64,000 nucleotides of DNA, taken from the NCBI GenBank assembly GCA_946641515.1, contig CAMPBT010000001.1:243105-307104 (forward strand). Reading direction: 5' to 3'. Below are positions 52,415 to 61,351 of this stretch, one piece after another. Source of the stretch: UBA3210 sp002363635 (GTDB lineage Bacteria; Bacillota_I; Bacilli_A; RFN20; CAG-449). Within the stretch, counting starts at the first letter, position 1, and every line of letters begins with the position of its first letter. Position numbers and translations under genes: made by a program. The notes under the pieces were generated by a model. The model was not told where the DNA came from. It made no database searches and saw only the letters and a list, made by a program, of their open reading frames with translations.

Positions 52415-52810
52415 ATGACAGAATTAGAATTATTAGATAAGGCTATTGAAGCTAGAGGATTTTCATATTCACCATATTCTCATTACGCAGTAGGGGCTGC
52501 AATTTTAATGAAAGATGGAAAAGTAGTTTTAGGTGCTAACCAAGAAAACGCAGCATACGGAGACTCTATGTGCGCTGAAAGAGTAGCAATTTTTTCATCA
52601 AGAATGATGGGCTATACTAAAAAAGATATTGTAATGATTGCAATTGCTTCTGATGCAGATGATTTACCTTACCCATGCGGATCATGCCGTCAGGTATTAA
52701 GTGAATTATTCCCATTAGATGGTAAAGTAATCTGTGGCAACTTAAAACATAAAATGGAAGTTAAAACATTAGAAGAATTACTTCCAAATCATTTCATTTT
52801 AAAGGACTAA
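52415..52810 (+). CDS. cdd: Cytidine deaminase
   Basis: A 131-residue pyrimidine salvage enzyme converting cytidine to uridine. The zinc site is in SMCAERVAIF (Cys and catalytic Glu) and YPCGSCRQVL (two Cys). The length fits the tetrameric type. It begins 1 bp after ybeY and is followed 3 bp later by era. Confidence 0.97.
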   Translation: MTELELLDKAIEARGFSYSPYSHYAVGAAILMKDGKVVLGANQENAAYGDSMCAERVAIFSSRMMGYTKKDIVMIAIASDADDLPYPCGSCRQVLSELFPLDGKVICGNLKHKMEVKTLEELLPNHFILKD

Positions 52811-52813
52811 TTT

Positions 52814-53716
52814 ATGAAGAGTGGATTTGTATCAATTATTGGTAAAACTAATGCTGGAAAATCAACATTAATTAATTTACTAACTAAGACTAAGATTTCT
52901 ATTGCAACTAGTAAGCCTCAAACTACTAGAAATGCTATTCAAGGTGTATATAACGATGAAGATTCTCAAATCGTTTTCATCGATACTCCTGGTATTTTGC
53001 ATGCTCATCAAAAATTAGATAGATACATGAATAAACAAGCATTTACTTCATTAAACGGAGTAGACGCAATTATTCTTTTAGTTGATGGAGGAGTACCATT
53101 TAATGAAGAAAAGGATACTGAGCTTAAAAATAGACTTGGTAAATTAGAAGCTCCATTATTCTTAGTTTTCAATAAAATTGATTTAACAAATATCTACTTA
53201 ATCCAAAATTTAAAGAAGAAATATCAAGAATTATTCCCAGAAGCAAGAATTATGGAAATTTCTTGTAAGGCACCATTTGGTATTGATGATTTAATTAGAG
53301 AAATTAAAAATGTCTTACCAGAAGGCGATGCATTCTATCCAGATGATATGAAGAGTGATCATCCATTATCATTCTTAATGGGTGAAATTATTAGAGAAAA
53401 AATTCTTTTAAATACTAGAGAAGAAGTTCCTCATTCATGTGCAGTTAAGATTGAAAGCGTTGAAAAGAATAATAATGCTTATAACATTACTGCTACTATC
53501 GTATGTGAAAGACAATCTCAAAAAGTTATTCTTGTCGGTAAGGGTGGGGCAATGATTAAAAAGATTGGCCAACAAGCAAGAAAAGAAATTGAAAAATTAA
53601 CTGGTCATAAAGTTAATTTAAATACATTCGTTAAAGTCGAAGAAAAATGGAGAGAATCTGATAACATACTCAGTGAACTTGGCTATTCTGATAAATCAGA
53701 AGACGACGAATTTTAA
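52814..53716 (+). CDS. era: GTPase Era (30S ribosome assembly)
   Basis: A 300-residue GTPase. G motifs are GKTNAGKST, the switch TTRN, DTPGI, NKID and SCKAPFG. The C-terminal KH domain contains KVILVGKGGAMIKKIGQQAR, which binds the 3' end of 16S rRNA. Its neighbour YbeY acts on the same RNA end, a conserved functional link. Confidence 0.98.
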   Translation: MKSGFVSIIGKTNAGKSTLINLLTKTKISIATSKPQTTRNAIQGVYNDEDSQIVFIDTPGILHAHQKLDRYMNKQAFTSLNGVDAIILLVDGGVPFNEEKDTELKNRLGKLEAPLFLVFNKIDLTNIYLIQNLKKKYQELFPEARIMEISCKAPFGIDDLIREIKNVLPEGDAFYPDDMKSDHPLSFLMGEIIREKILLNTREEVPHSCAVKIESVEKNNNAYNITATIVCERQSQKVILVGKGGAMIKKIGQQARKEIEKLTGHKVNLNTFVKVEEKWRESDNILSELGYSDKSEDDEF

Positions 53717-53737
53717 TTAATTAAAGAGGAGAATAAG

Positions 53738-54469
53738 ATGCTTATTCAAACCGAAGGAATTGTTATAAAACAGAATCCATATAAAGAAAAAGATGCAATG
53801 ATTTCTGTTCTTACAAAAGACGGAATGGTTTCATTTTTAGCACGTTCTGTTTTATCACTTACTTCAAAGAATAAAAGCGCTTGTCTCCCTTTTTCTTTAG
53901 CGGAATTTTCACTTAGTTCAAAAGGCGATAAATTGACCTTAACACAGGCGAAATTAGTAAAATCTTATTCTAAGTTTTATGAGTCGTTAGATTTACTAAG
54001 TTCCATCAATTTAATCAGTGAATGCATATGTAAATTTGTCGATGAAGAGAATACATCTTTATATCCATATTTAAAGAACTATTTAGAACTACTTGATAAA
54101 GGCTTTGATGAAGCGACATTAACTACTATTATGCTTGCACAGATAATTAAATATTCAGGCTATTCCTTAGAATATAATGAATGTGTCGAATGTGGGTCTA
54201 AAAATAATATTGTAGGAGTAAGCTTTTCTTTAGGAGGATTTATTTGTTCTAAATGTGTTAATGAATCTTTTATAAAAAAGAGTCAAACATATCTAAAATC
54301 ATTTAGATACTCATTTATGCTTCCTGCAGATATGATGGATCATTATGTACTTGATAAAAAGGTTTGTTATCAATTAATTAATGATTTTTGTAATCATTTG
54401 TGTAATTCGTTCGGAATTCACGAAATTAAAGCTTTAGAAATCTATAACACATCTAAAAATCCGTTCTAA
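53738..54469 (+). CDS. recO: DNA repair protein RecO
   Basis: A 243-residue recombination mediator that loads RecA with RecR. It has the N-terminal OB fold (QTEGIVIKQNPYKEKDAMISV) and a zinc finger with four cysteines (ECVECGSKNN and FICSKC). AAAGAGGAGA supports the start. It follows era as in B. subtilis. Confidence 0.93.
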   Translation: MLIQTEGIVIKQNPYKEKDAMISVLTKDGMVSFLARSVLSLTSKNKSACLPFSLAEFSLSSKGDKLTLTQAKLVKSYSKFYESLDLLSSINLISECICKFVDEENTSLYPYLKNYLELLDKGFDEATLTTIMLAQIIKYSGYSLEYNECVECGSKNNIVGVSFSLGGFICSKCVNESFIKKSQTYLKSFRYSFMLPADMMDHYVLDKKVCYQLINDFCNHLCNSFGIHEIKALEIYNTSKNPF

Positions 54470-54550
54470 AGTTAGAGTAAATCCGAAATAAATATAAATA
54501 TTTATATAAAATATAGAAAATAAATTAAGTTCACTTATAATGGGTTGACA

Positions 54551-54602
54551 ATAAAGTACAAAGAGAGTAATTTATTACTCGTATGTGCTTTATTTTTATT
54601 TT
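54551..54602 (+). terminator. Long hairpin terminator between recO and glyQS
   Basis: An outer 10-bp stem (54551-54560 with 54584-54593, one G-T pair) encloses an inner GAGTAA/TTACTC hairpin, followed by TTTTTATTTT. No T-box core was found before glyQS. Confidence 0.8.
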
Positions 54603-54633
54603 AATAAAATAAAGAGTTAGAAGGGAAATAAAA

Positions 54634-56001
54634 ATGTCAAAATATACATTTGATGAAATTGTAAACCACTTAACTGTATCTGGTTATGTTTTTCCAGGTT
54701 CACAAATTTATGGTGGATTAGCTAATGCTTGGGACTATGGACCACTTGGCTGCTTATTAAAACAAAACGTAAAGAATGTTTGGTGGAAGAAATTCGTTCA
54801 AGAACAAACTATGAACGTAGGTGTTGATCCAGCAATCTTAATGAATACAAAAGTTTGGCAAACAACAGGCCACGTTGCAAACTTCTCAGATCCTCTTGTC
54901 GACTGCAAAGCATGTAAGAGCAGACATAGAGCAGATGATTTAATTGAAAAACAGGCAGGTATTTCCTGTGATGGTTGGTCAAATGAACAATTAAATGATT
55001 ACATGAAAACTCATGAAATTGTTTGTCCAAAATGTGGTAAATCTGACTTTACAGAAATTAGAAAATTCCAGCTTATGTTCAAGACACATATCGGTGTTAC
55101 TGAAGAAGCTAAATCAGAAGTCTATTTAAGACCTGAAACAGCACAAGGTATCTTCGTTAACTTTGCAAACGTCGTAAGATCACAAAGAAGAAAATTACCA
55201 CTTGGTATCTGTGATATTGGTAAAGCATTCAGAAATGAAATTACACCAGGTAACTTTACATTCAGAACTAGAGAATTCGAACAAATGGAAATGGAATTCT
55301 TCTGTAAACCAGGTGATGATCTTGAATGGTTTGCATATTGGAAGAAATATGCTTGGGAATTCTTACTTTCATTAAATATCAAAGAAGAAAACTTAAGATA
55401 TAGAGACCACGATAAAGCAGCTTTAGCTTTCTATTCAAAAGCTACAACTGATATTGAATACTTATTCCCATTTGGTTGGGGCGAACTCTGGGGCATTGCA
55501 GATAGAACTGACTACGATTTAAGTAGACATATGGAAGCTTCTGGAGAAAAATTAACATACACAGATCCAAATACAAATGAAACTTATATTCCATACTGTG
55601 TTGAACCATCTGTTGGTGTTGATAGATTAATGCTCGTATTAATGTGTGATTCATATGAAGTTCAGCAACTTGAAAAGGATACACGTGTTGTTATGCACTT
55701 ACATCCTGCTGTTGCACCATATAAAGCAGCAATTTTACCATTATCAAAACAATTATCAGAACAAGCTTTAGAACTTGAACATAAACTTGCTAAAGAATTC
55801 TCAGTTGTCTTTGATGAAACTGGTTCAATTGGTAAACGTTATAGAAGACAGGATGCAATCGGAACTCCATTCTGTATTACATATGATTTTGATTCAGCAA
55901 ATGATGGCTGTGTCACAATTAGAGAAAGAGATTCAATGGAACAAGTAAGACTTCCAATGGATCAAGTTATTTCTTACTTAAGAGAAAAAACATCATTTTA
56001 A
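54634..56001 (+). CDS. glyQS: Glycyl-tRNA synthetase, single-chain (alpha2) type
   Basis: A 455-residue class II synthetase. The N-terminal FPGSQIYGGLANAWDYGPLG, the RPETAQGIFVNF motif, RNEITPGNFTFRTREFEQME (partly motif 2) and the C-terminal anticodon-binding domain (RYRRQDAIGTPFCITYDF) are all clear. A zinc-like insertion with CKACKSRH and CPKCG is present. B. subtilis has the two-subunit GlyQ+GlyS at this locus, so the single-chain, Mollicutes-type enzyme occupies the same chromosomal place. Confidence 0.97.
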   Translation: MSKYTFDEIVNHLTVSGYVFPGSQIYGGLANAWDYGPLGCLLKQNVKNVWWKKFVQEQTMNVGVDPAILMNTKVWQTTGHVANFSDPLVDCKACKSRHRADDLIEKQAGISCDGWSNEQLNDYMKTHEIVCPKCGKSDFTEIRKFQLMFKTHIGVTEEAKSEVYLRPETAQGIFVNFANVVRSQRRKLPLGICDIGKAFRNEITPGNFTFRTREFEQMEMEFFCKPGDDLEWFAYWKKYAWEFLLSLNIKEENLRYRDHDKAALAFYSKATTDIEYLFPFGWGELWGIADRTDYDLSRHMEASGEKLTYTDPNTNETYIPYCVEPSVGVDRLMLVLMCDSYEVQQLEKDTRVVMHLHPAVAPYKAAILPLSKQLSEQALELEHKLAKEFSVVFDETGSIGKRYRRQDAIGTPFCITYDFDSANDGCVTIRERDSMEQVRLPMDQVISYLREKTSF

Positions 56002-56032
56002 TTAACACATTTTGTGGGGGATTTATTAGTAC

Positions 56033-57784
56033 ATGATACCAAGAGAAGTATTAGACGAAATTCAAGAAAGAGCCAATATCATTGATGTCATATCTAACTA
56101 CATTAAAGTCGTTCGTAAGGGTGACAATGCTGTAGCGGTATGTCCATTTCATAGTGATAAGCATCCTTCTATGAATATTTCTGCTTCAAAAAAAATCTAT
56201 AAATGTTTTGCTTGTGGAGCAGGTGGCAACGTCTTTAACTTCGTCGCAGAATACGAAAAAATCCCATTTATGGACGCGGTAAGAAAAGTTGCAAATCAAA
56301 TTGGCTTTTCTTCCAAGGCCCTAGAAAAAGAAGAGAGAGTAGTTAATCCAGTTAATAAAAAACTACTTGATATCATTAAAGATGCAAACGAGATTTATAA
56401 CTATACGTTAAAAACTAATGCTGCAGAAAACGCTCAAAATTATTTAAATAAACGTAATATTTCGTTAGAAATGCAAGAATATTTCTCACTAGGATATGCT
56501 TTACCTGGTGAAACGACAATTAACTTGCTAAGAAATAAAGGCTATTCAATTGAAGAACTTGATAAAGCAGGTATTATTTTAAGAAGCGGAACTGATTTTT
56601 TAGATAGGTACGCAAATAGAATAACTTTCCCAATTTACAATGAATTTAATGAAGTAGTCGCTTTCTCAGCGAGAAGAATTAATGATAATGATAACCCTAA
56701 ATATTTGTTAACACCTACATCAGATATTTTTAATAAATCTGAAATCTTATATAACTATCAAAATGCCGCTAGAGAAGCTAAAAGAGTTGGTTATATCTAT
56801 CTATGTGAAGGATTTATGGATGTCTTTGCAATGTACCAAGCTGGTGAAAAGGCTGCTGTTGCTTTAATGGGTGTTGCTCTTACTAAAGAAAATGCTAAAA
56901 AGATTAAAAGACTTGGAGTAGAAGTTAGACTTTGTCTAGACGGTGATAACGCTGGTCAAGAAGGTCAACTTAATATGATTGAAAGACTTGAGGAAGAAAG
57001 AATTTCTTATCGAGTAGTCAATTATAAAGATTCTACTTTAGATCCAGATGATATCTTACAAAAATATGGACCAGATATTTTAAGTAAATTCTTAAATAGA
57101 TTAATTTCTAAAGAAGAATTCTTAATTAATTTCTTTGCAAAAAGGTTTGATATAAAGTCACCTCAAGGTAAAAAAGACTTTGTAAAAGCACTTATTCCTT
57201 ACGCAAATCAAATTAGTTCTGAAGTAGATAGAAATTTCTTTGCAAAGCAAATTTCTGAAATTACTGGACTTGATGAAAAAATCTTCTTATCACAACTAAA
57301 TAAAACTGTCAGTTATGAACAAATTGACTTCAATACATTAAGAGAAAATACAGGAGCGATCAAGAGTCTAAAACGCCTTGAAAAAGTTCAAAATGAAGTT
57401 TTCTATCAAATGTTAAGCTCACCTAAAGCTGTTGAAGACTTTGTAAAGAAAGGTAACAACCGTTTCCTCGATAAACAACTTGATTACTTATCTAACTATG
57501 TAATCGACTTGTATGATCAAAATAAAGTTATTGATGCATCTAGTTTAATCACTTTGCTATCTGAAGCTGGTGAAAGACAAAATGCTGATTTAATTAAAAA
57601 AATTACCGCGATTATAAGTGAAAATCATATTCCTTATGATGAGAAAGCAATGGAACAATACTTAGACATTCTAAGAGAAGAAGTTCGTAAGAAAGCTCAT
57701 CAAGATAGAGTTACCTCACTTATGAAAGGTAAAAGTGCTATAGAACAAGCCCAGATTATCGATTCAGAATCGAAATCAAGATAA
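56033..57784 (+). CDS. dnaG: DNA primase
   Basis: A 583-residue primase that lays RNA primers at the replication fork. The zinc-binding domain has CPFHSDKHPSM and CFACGAGG (CHC2 type). The TOPRIM core shows YLCEGFMDVFAM (catalytic Glu) and CLDGDNAGQ (Asp-x-Asp). A C-terminal helicase-interacting region follows. GGGGGAT lies about 11 bp before the ATG. It is followed by rpoD after 13 bp, the classical macromolecular-synthesis pair. Confidence 0.97.
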   Translation: MIPREVLDEIQERANIIDVISNYIKVVRKGDNAVAVCPFHSDKHPSMNISASKKIYKCFACGAGGNVFNFVAEYEKIPFMDAVRKVANQIGFSSKALEKEERVVNPVNKKLLDIIKDANEIYNYTLKTNAAENAQNYLNKRNISLEMQEYFSLGYALPGETTINLLRNKGYSIEELDKAGIILRSGTDFLDRYANRITFPIYNEFNEVVAFSARRINDNDNPKYLLTPTSDIFNKSEILYNYQNAAREAKRVGYIYLCEGFMDVFAMYQAGEKAAVALMGVALTKENAKKIKRLGVEVRLCLDGDNAGQEGQLNMIERLEEERISYRVVNYKDSTLDPDDILQKYGPDILSKFLNRLISKEEFLINFFAKRFDIKSPQGKKDFVKALIPYANQISSEVDRNFFAKQISEITGLDEKIFLSQLNKTVSYEQIDFNTLRENTGAIKSLKRLEKVQNEVFYQMLSSPKAVEDFVKKGNNRFLDKQLDYLSNYVIDLYDQNKVIDASSLITLLSEAGERQNADLIKKITAIISENHIPYDEKAMEQYLDILREEVRKKAHQDRVTSLMKGKSAIEQAQIIDSESKSR

Positions 57785-57797
57785 AAAGGAGAAGAAT

Positions 57798-59111
57798 ATG
57801 GGAAGAAAGAGAAAAGATGAAATCGAAGAATTAGAAGATGAAGAAGTTGAACTCGGTGAAGACGAAGAAGAACTTGATGAAATTCCTCTCGATTTAAAAG
57901 ATACTACCGCTGATGACGATGATCAGGAAACTTTAGATCAAATCAAAAAGAGATTTGAAAAGCAAGGTAAAGAAGAAAAGAGTATTTCTAAAGAAGAATT
58001 ACTTGATGCTTGCGCTCACTTAGATTTATCAGATAAAGAAATTAATGACTTACTTGGATATTTTGAAAAGAAGAAAATTAATATCGTTTCTGATAATGAT
58101 GATACTTCACTTGATAATCTTGAATTCGATGAAACAAAAATTGGTGAAGAAGATTTAGATGAAGACGAATTATTATTTGAAAATGATTTACTTGAAGGAA
58201 AAGTTGAAGAAGAAGAAAACTTAGATTTCGACTTCGATTCAATTGCAGCTTCTGAATCTATTAAAGTTAACGATCCAGTTAAGATGTACCTCAAAGAAAT
58301 CGGTAGAGTTAAATTATTAACTTCTGAAGAAGAAATTGAACTTGCTAAAAAGATTGCAGAAGGCGATAAAGATGCAAAAGATGAATTAACTCAAGCTAAC
58401 TTAAGATTAGTTGTTTCTATTGCAAAACACTATGTTGGCCGTGGTATGCAATTCTTAGATTTAATCCAAGAAGGTAACTTAGGCTTAATGAAAGCAGTTG
58501 AAAAATTCGATTATACAAAAGGTTTCAAGTTCTCAACATACGCTACATGGTGGATTAGACAAGCTATCACTAGAGCTATCGCAGACCAAGCAAGAACTAT
58601 TCGTATTCCAGTTCATATGGTCGAAACAATTAATAAAATTACACGTTACCAAAGACAATTAGTCCAAACATTAGGTAGAGAGCCAACTGCTCAAGAAATT
58701 TCTGATGCAATGGATCCTTCAATTAGATTATCACCAGAAAAGATTAGAGAAATCCAAAAGATTGCTTTAGATCCAGTATCTCTTGAATCTCCAATCGGTG
58801 AAGAAGATGATTCACACTTAGGAGACTTTATCGAAGATAAAGATACTCAATCTCCATCAGAATATACTACAAAATCATTATTAAAAGACGAATTATACGC
58901 TGTTATGAAAGATTTAACAGACCGTGAAGAAAGAGTCTTAAAATTAAGATATGGTCTTGAAGATGGACGTCCAAGAACTCTTGAAGAAGTCGGTAAAGAA
59001 TTCGGCGTTACAAGAGAACGTATTAGACAAATTGAAGCAAAAGCTATTAAGAAATTAAGACATCCTACAAGAGCAAAACGTTTCGGTGACTACCGCGATA
59101 CTGACGAGTAG
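57798..59111 (+). CDS. rpoD: RNA polymerase sigma factor SigA/RpoD
   Basis: The 437-residue housekeeping sigma factor. Region 1.2 is DPVKMYLKEIGRVKLLT, region 2 has GLMKAVEKFDYTKGFKFSTY and ATWWIRQAITRAI, and region 4 has TLEEVGKEFGVTRERIRQIE. The N-terminus is unusually acidic (long Glu/Asp runs within residues 1-145). The promoters seen in the window (TTGACA/TATAAT) fit this factor. trmK starts 1 bp after its stop. Confidence 0.99.
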   Translation: MGRKRKDEIEELEDEEVELGEDEEELDEIPLDLKDTTADDDDQETLDQIKKRFEKQGKEEKSISKEELLDACAHLDLSDKEINDLLGYFEKKKINIVSDNDDTSLDNLEFDETKIGEEDLDEDELLFENDLLEGKVEEEENLDFDFDSIAASESIKVNDPVKMYLKEIGRVKLLTSEEEIELAKKIAEGDKDAKDELTQANLRLVVSIAKHYVGRGMQFLDLIQEGNLGLMKAVEKFDYTKGFKFSTYATWWIRQAITRAIADQARTIRIPVHMVETINKITRYQRQLVQTLGREPTAQEISDAMDPSIRLSPEKIREIQKIALDPVSLESPIGEEDDSHLGDFIEDKDTQSPSEYTTKSLLKDELYAVMKDLTDREERVLKLRYGLEDGRPRTLEEVGKEFGVTRERIRQIEAKAIKKLRHPTRAKRFGDYRDTDE

Positions 59112-59112
59112 T

Positions 59113-59766
59113 ATGAAATTATCATTAAGATTACAAACAATTGCTGATTCAATACCTCCTAACCATTCGTTAGGAGATATTGGTTCAGATCATGGATATT
59201 TAATTCAGGAAGTTATTGAAAAAAATAAGGTCCCTTTTGCGTATGCTTGTGATAACAAAAAAGGTCCTTACGAACGTTTAAAAGCAAATTTAAGTAGATA
59301 CTCTAATGTATCTGTTTCATTATCTAGTGGTCTAGACAAACTTCCTTCAAACATTGAAACAGTATCAATTACTGGTATGGGAGGAGAACTTGTTTCTTCA
59401 ATTCTAAATAACGGAAAAGAGAAATTAAAAAATGTTAATTATTTAGTTCTTGGCCCTCAGGGAAATGTTAATGAAGTTCGTAAAACAATTAATGAACTCG
59501 GATTTAAAATCGATAATGAGAAATTAGTTTTTGAAGATCATTATTATACAATTCTAGTTTGTTCTAGAGGTCACGTAGACTATGAAGATATCGATTATGA
59601 ATTTGGTCCTATCTTAAGAAATAATCAAGATGAATTATTCATTAAAATGTATCATGAAGAACTTGATTTAATTAATAGATTACTTGATAATCCTCAGATT
59701 AATGAAACTAAAAAAGACCTACTCAAGAGTAGAGCAAGTCTTATAAATTCAGTTATTAAAGCCTAG
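59113..59766 (+). CDS. trmK: tRNA (adenine(22)-N1)-methyltransferase TrmK
   Basis: A 217-residue SAM-dependent enzyme that methylates A22 in tRNA D loops. It has the SAM motif GDIGSDHGYL, the region SITGMGGELVSSIL and VLGPQGN. The ATG at 59113, 1 bp after the rpoD stop, is used; an earlier start (59086) inside rpoD would add nine unrelated residues. It follows rpoD as in B. subtilis. Its stop lies inside a terminator shared with the convergent next gene. Confidence 0.93.
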   Translation: MKLSLRLQTIADSIPPNHSLGDIGSDHGYLIQEVIEKNKVPFAYACDNKKGPYERLKANLSRYSNVSVSLSSGLDKLPSNIETVSITGMGGELVSSILNNGKEKLKNVNYLVLGPQGNVNEVRKTINELGFKIDNEKLVFEDHYYTILVCSRGHVDYEDIDYEFGPILRNNQDELFIKMYHEELDLINRLLDNPQINETKKDLLKSRASLINSVIKA

Positions 59767-59782
59767 TTTCTAGGCTTTTTTA
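59758..59782. terminator. Bidirectional terminator embedding both convergent stop codons
   Basis: AAAGCCTAG-TTT-CTAGGCTTT is a perfect 9-bp stem with T runs on both strands. The TAG of trmK and the TAG of the minus-strand IspH-like gene both lie in its left arm. Confidence 0.9.
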
Positions 59783-60650
59783 ATTTTCTAAAGCAATCCG
59801 CAACCGCTAAAGTTTCTTCTTCTGTAGTTGAAGTCCCTGAATTAATAAAGACACCTTTATCGTATTCAATACCATATTCTTCAACGAATTTTAAAACTTC
59901 ATCTGGACTAGCAAAAATTAAATGAGGTCTATCGGGAAACCAAACTTTTTCGTATTCAAGTAATCCTTGAATTGAAGTAGAGTTTTTATTGCCCACTAAG
60001 ACTAGATATTTTTGATTTCCGACTTCTTGGAAATTGTTTTGTCTAGAGATTAAGATTGGAGAATAATTTTCGACGTATTCGATTTCGCTTTGTTTTTCAC
60101 GAATCTTAGATAAAATTCTAGTGATTCTTAATTCATCAAGAAGAATGGAGTTATAAACAATTGCATTCTTTTTTATTTCATAAGATGATAAATCATTTTC
60201 GTTAGCGTCGATAAATAATATCTTATCTGAGATAGATAAAGTGACTTTAGTTTCATAAGCATCTTTATCACCTAAATAAATAACTTGTCTCTTGGTTTTT
60301 AATTGTTTTTTGATGTTTTTTCGTACAGTTCTTGTACGAGTATATGTTGCGTCATAATATTTAATTTTACGTTCTTTTAAGGTTGCTTCTACTTCTTCCT
60401 CAACGCCTTCAGAAGAGAAAATAACAACTGCTGTTTTGATAGTTTTGGCTAGACGTCTAATTTCTTTTAAATCTTCAACAACTTCATAATTATAGTCTTC
60501 ATATTGTTTTAAATAGATTGGGTTATGAATTGTTGAACCGAAGATATATATTTTTGCATCAGGATTTTGTTTTCTAGCTTTTTTGAGTAAAGTAAAAACT
60601 TCCTCATTTTGAGCGGATAATCCCATATTTGAACCGACAAGTACTCTCAT
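59763..60650 (-). CDS. IspH (LytB)-like protein lacking the Fe-S cluster cysteines
   Basis: A 295-residue protein that aligns end to end with IspH, the 4Fe-4S enzyme that makes IPP and DMAPP. Matching stretches are STIHNPIYLKQYED (IspH VHN region), VEDLKEI, VVIFSSEGVEEEV (IFSAHGV), YYDATYTRTRTVRKN (DATCPLVTKVH), LVLVGNKNST (VVGSKNSSN) and VFINSGTST (VTAGAS). All three cluster cysteines are lost: C12 is Ser12, C96 is Tyr103 and C197 is Ser197. His74 and His124 are also changed (E81, A131), while H42, E133, S224 and S274 remain. It cannot act as known IspH. The gene sits after rpoD-trmK, near where B. subtilis keeps ispH, but in inverted orientation. The start has GGGGAGA upstream. Confidence 0.8.
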   Translation of the reverse strand: MRVLVGSNMGLSAQNEEVFTLLKKARKQNPDAKIYIFGSTIHNPIYLKQYEDYNYEVVEDLKEIRRLAKTIKTAVVIFSSEGVEEEVEATLKERKIKYYDATYTRTRTVRKNIKKQLKTKRQVIYLGDKDAYETKVTLSISDKILFIDANENDLSSYEIKKNAIVYNSILLDELRITRILSKIREKQSEIEYVENYSPILISRQNNFQEVGNQKYLVLVGNKNSTSIQGLLEYEKVWFPDRPHLIFASPDEVLKFVEEYGIEYDKGVFINSGTSTTEEETLAVADCFRKLKKPRN

Positions 60651-60821
60651 GATTTTTCTCCCCGTAATTACTTTTACTATTTTAACAAGTATAAAAATGA
60701 ATGTAAAGGAACTAAAAATAGTTATTTTAGACTAATAAAATCGACTTTTATGCTGATTTGTCTTTAAAGATTATTCTTTAAAGGGTATATTATTAGATGT
60801 AACAAGGAGATAATGTATAAT

Positions 60822-61349
60822 ATGAATTACGAAGATTATATTGCAGTAATTCCTGATTTCCCAAAACCAGGAGTTCAATTTAAAGATGTCACTTCTTTAA
60901 TGGAAAATGGCAAAGTTTATAAAGAAGTCATTCGCGAAATGGCTAAAATTGCTAAAGAGATGGGTGCAGAAGTTATTGTTGGCCCAGAAGCTAGAGGCTT
61001 TATGTTTGGTTGCCCAGTTGCTACTGAACTTGGCTTAGGCTTTGTACCAATTAGAAAAAAAGGTAAATTACCTAGAGAAACTATCTCCTATTCTTATGAA
61101 TTAGAGTATGGAACTGATACTCTATATATGCACAAAGATGCTATCAAACCAGGACAAAAGGCAGTTGTCATCGACGATATCGTCGCAGTTGGCGGAACAA
61201 TGGACGCTGCAAAACACTTAATTGAAGAATTAGGTGGTAAATGTGTTGGTATGGTCGCATTAATGGGCTTAACAGCATTACCAGGGGTTGAAAGATTAAA
61301 AGATTCTAACCTCAAATGCTTAATTTACGATGATGTAGAGGATAAATAA
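60822..61349 (+). CDS. apt: Adenine phosphoribosyltransferase
   Basis: A 175-residue purine salvage enzyme making AMP from adenine and PRPP. The N-terminus YIAVIPDFPKPGVQFKDVTS, the GPEARGFMFG segment and the PRPP loop VVIDDIVAVGGTMDAA are clear. Two ATGs (60813 and 60822) lie after AAGGAG, at 3 and 12 bp; neither spacing is ideal. The second starts the conserved part. It is followed after 2 bp by rel, the same pairing as in B. subtilis. Confidence 0.95.
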   Translation: MNYEDYIAVIPDFPKPGVQFKDVTSLMENGKVYKEVIREMAKIAKEMGAEVIVGPEARGFMFGCPVATELGLGFVPIRKKGKLPRETISYSYELEYGTDTLYMHKDAIKPGQKAVVIDDIVAVGGTMDAAKHLIEELGGKCVGMVALMGLTALPGVERLKDSNLKCLIYDDVEDK

Positions 61350-61351
61350 TT

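Noticed and set aside
54544..54572. TTGACA with TAATTT at 17 bp before glyQS as a promoter
   Set aside because: The -10 would fall inside the long terminator hairpin; possible, but not supported enough to list.
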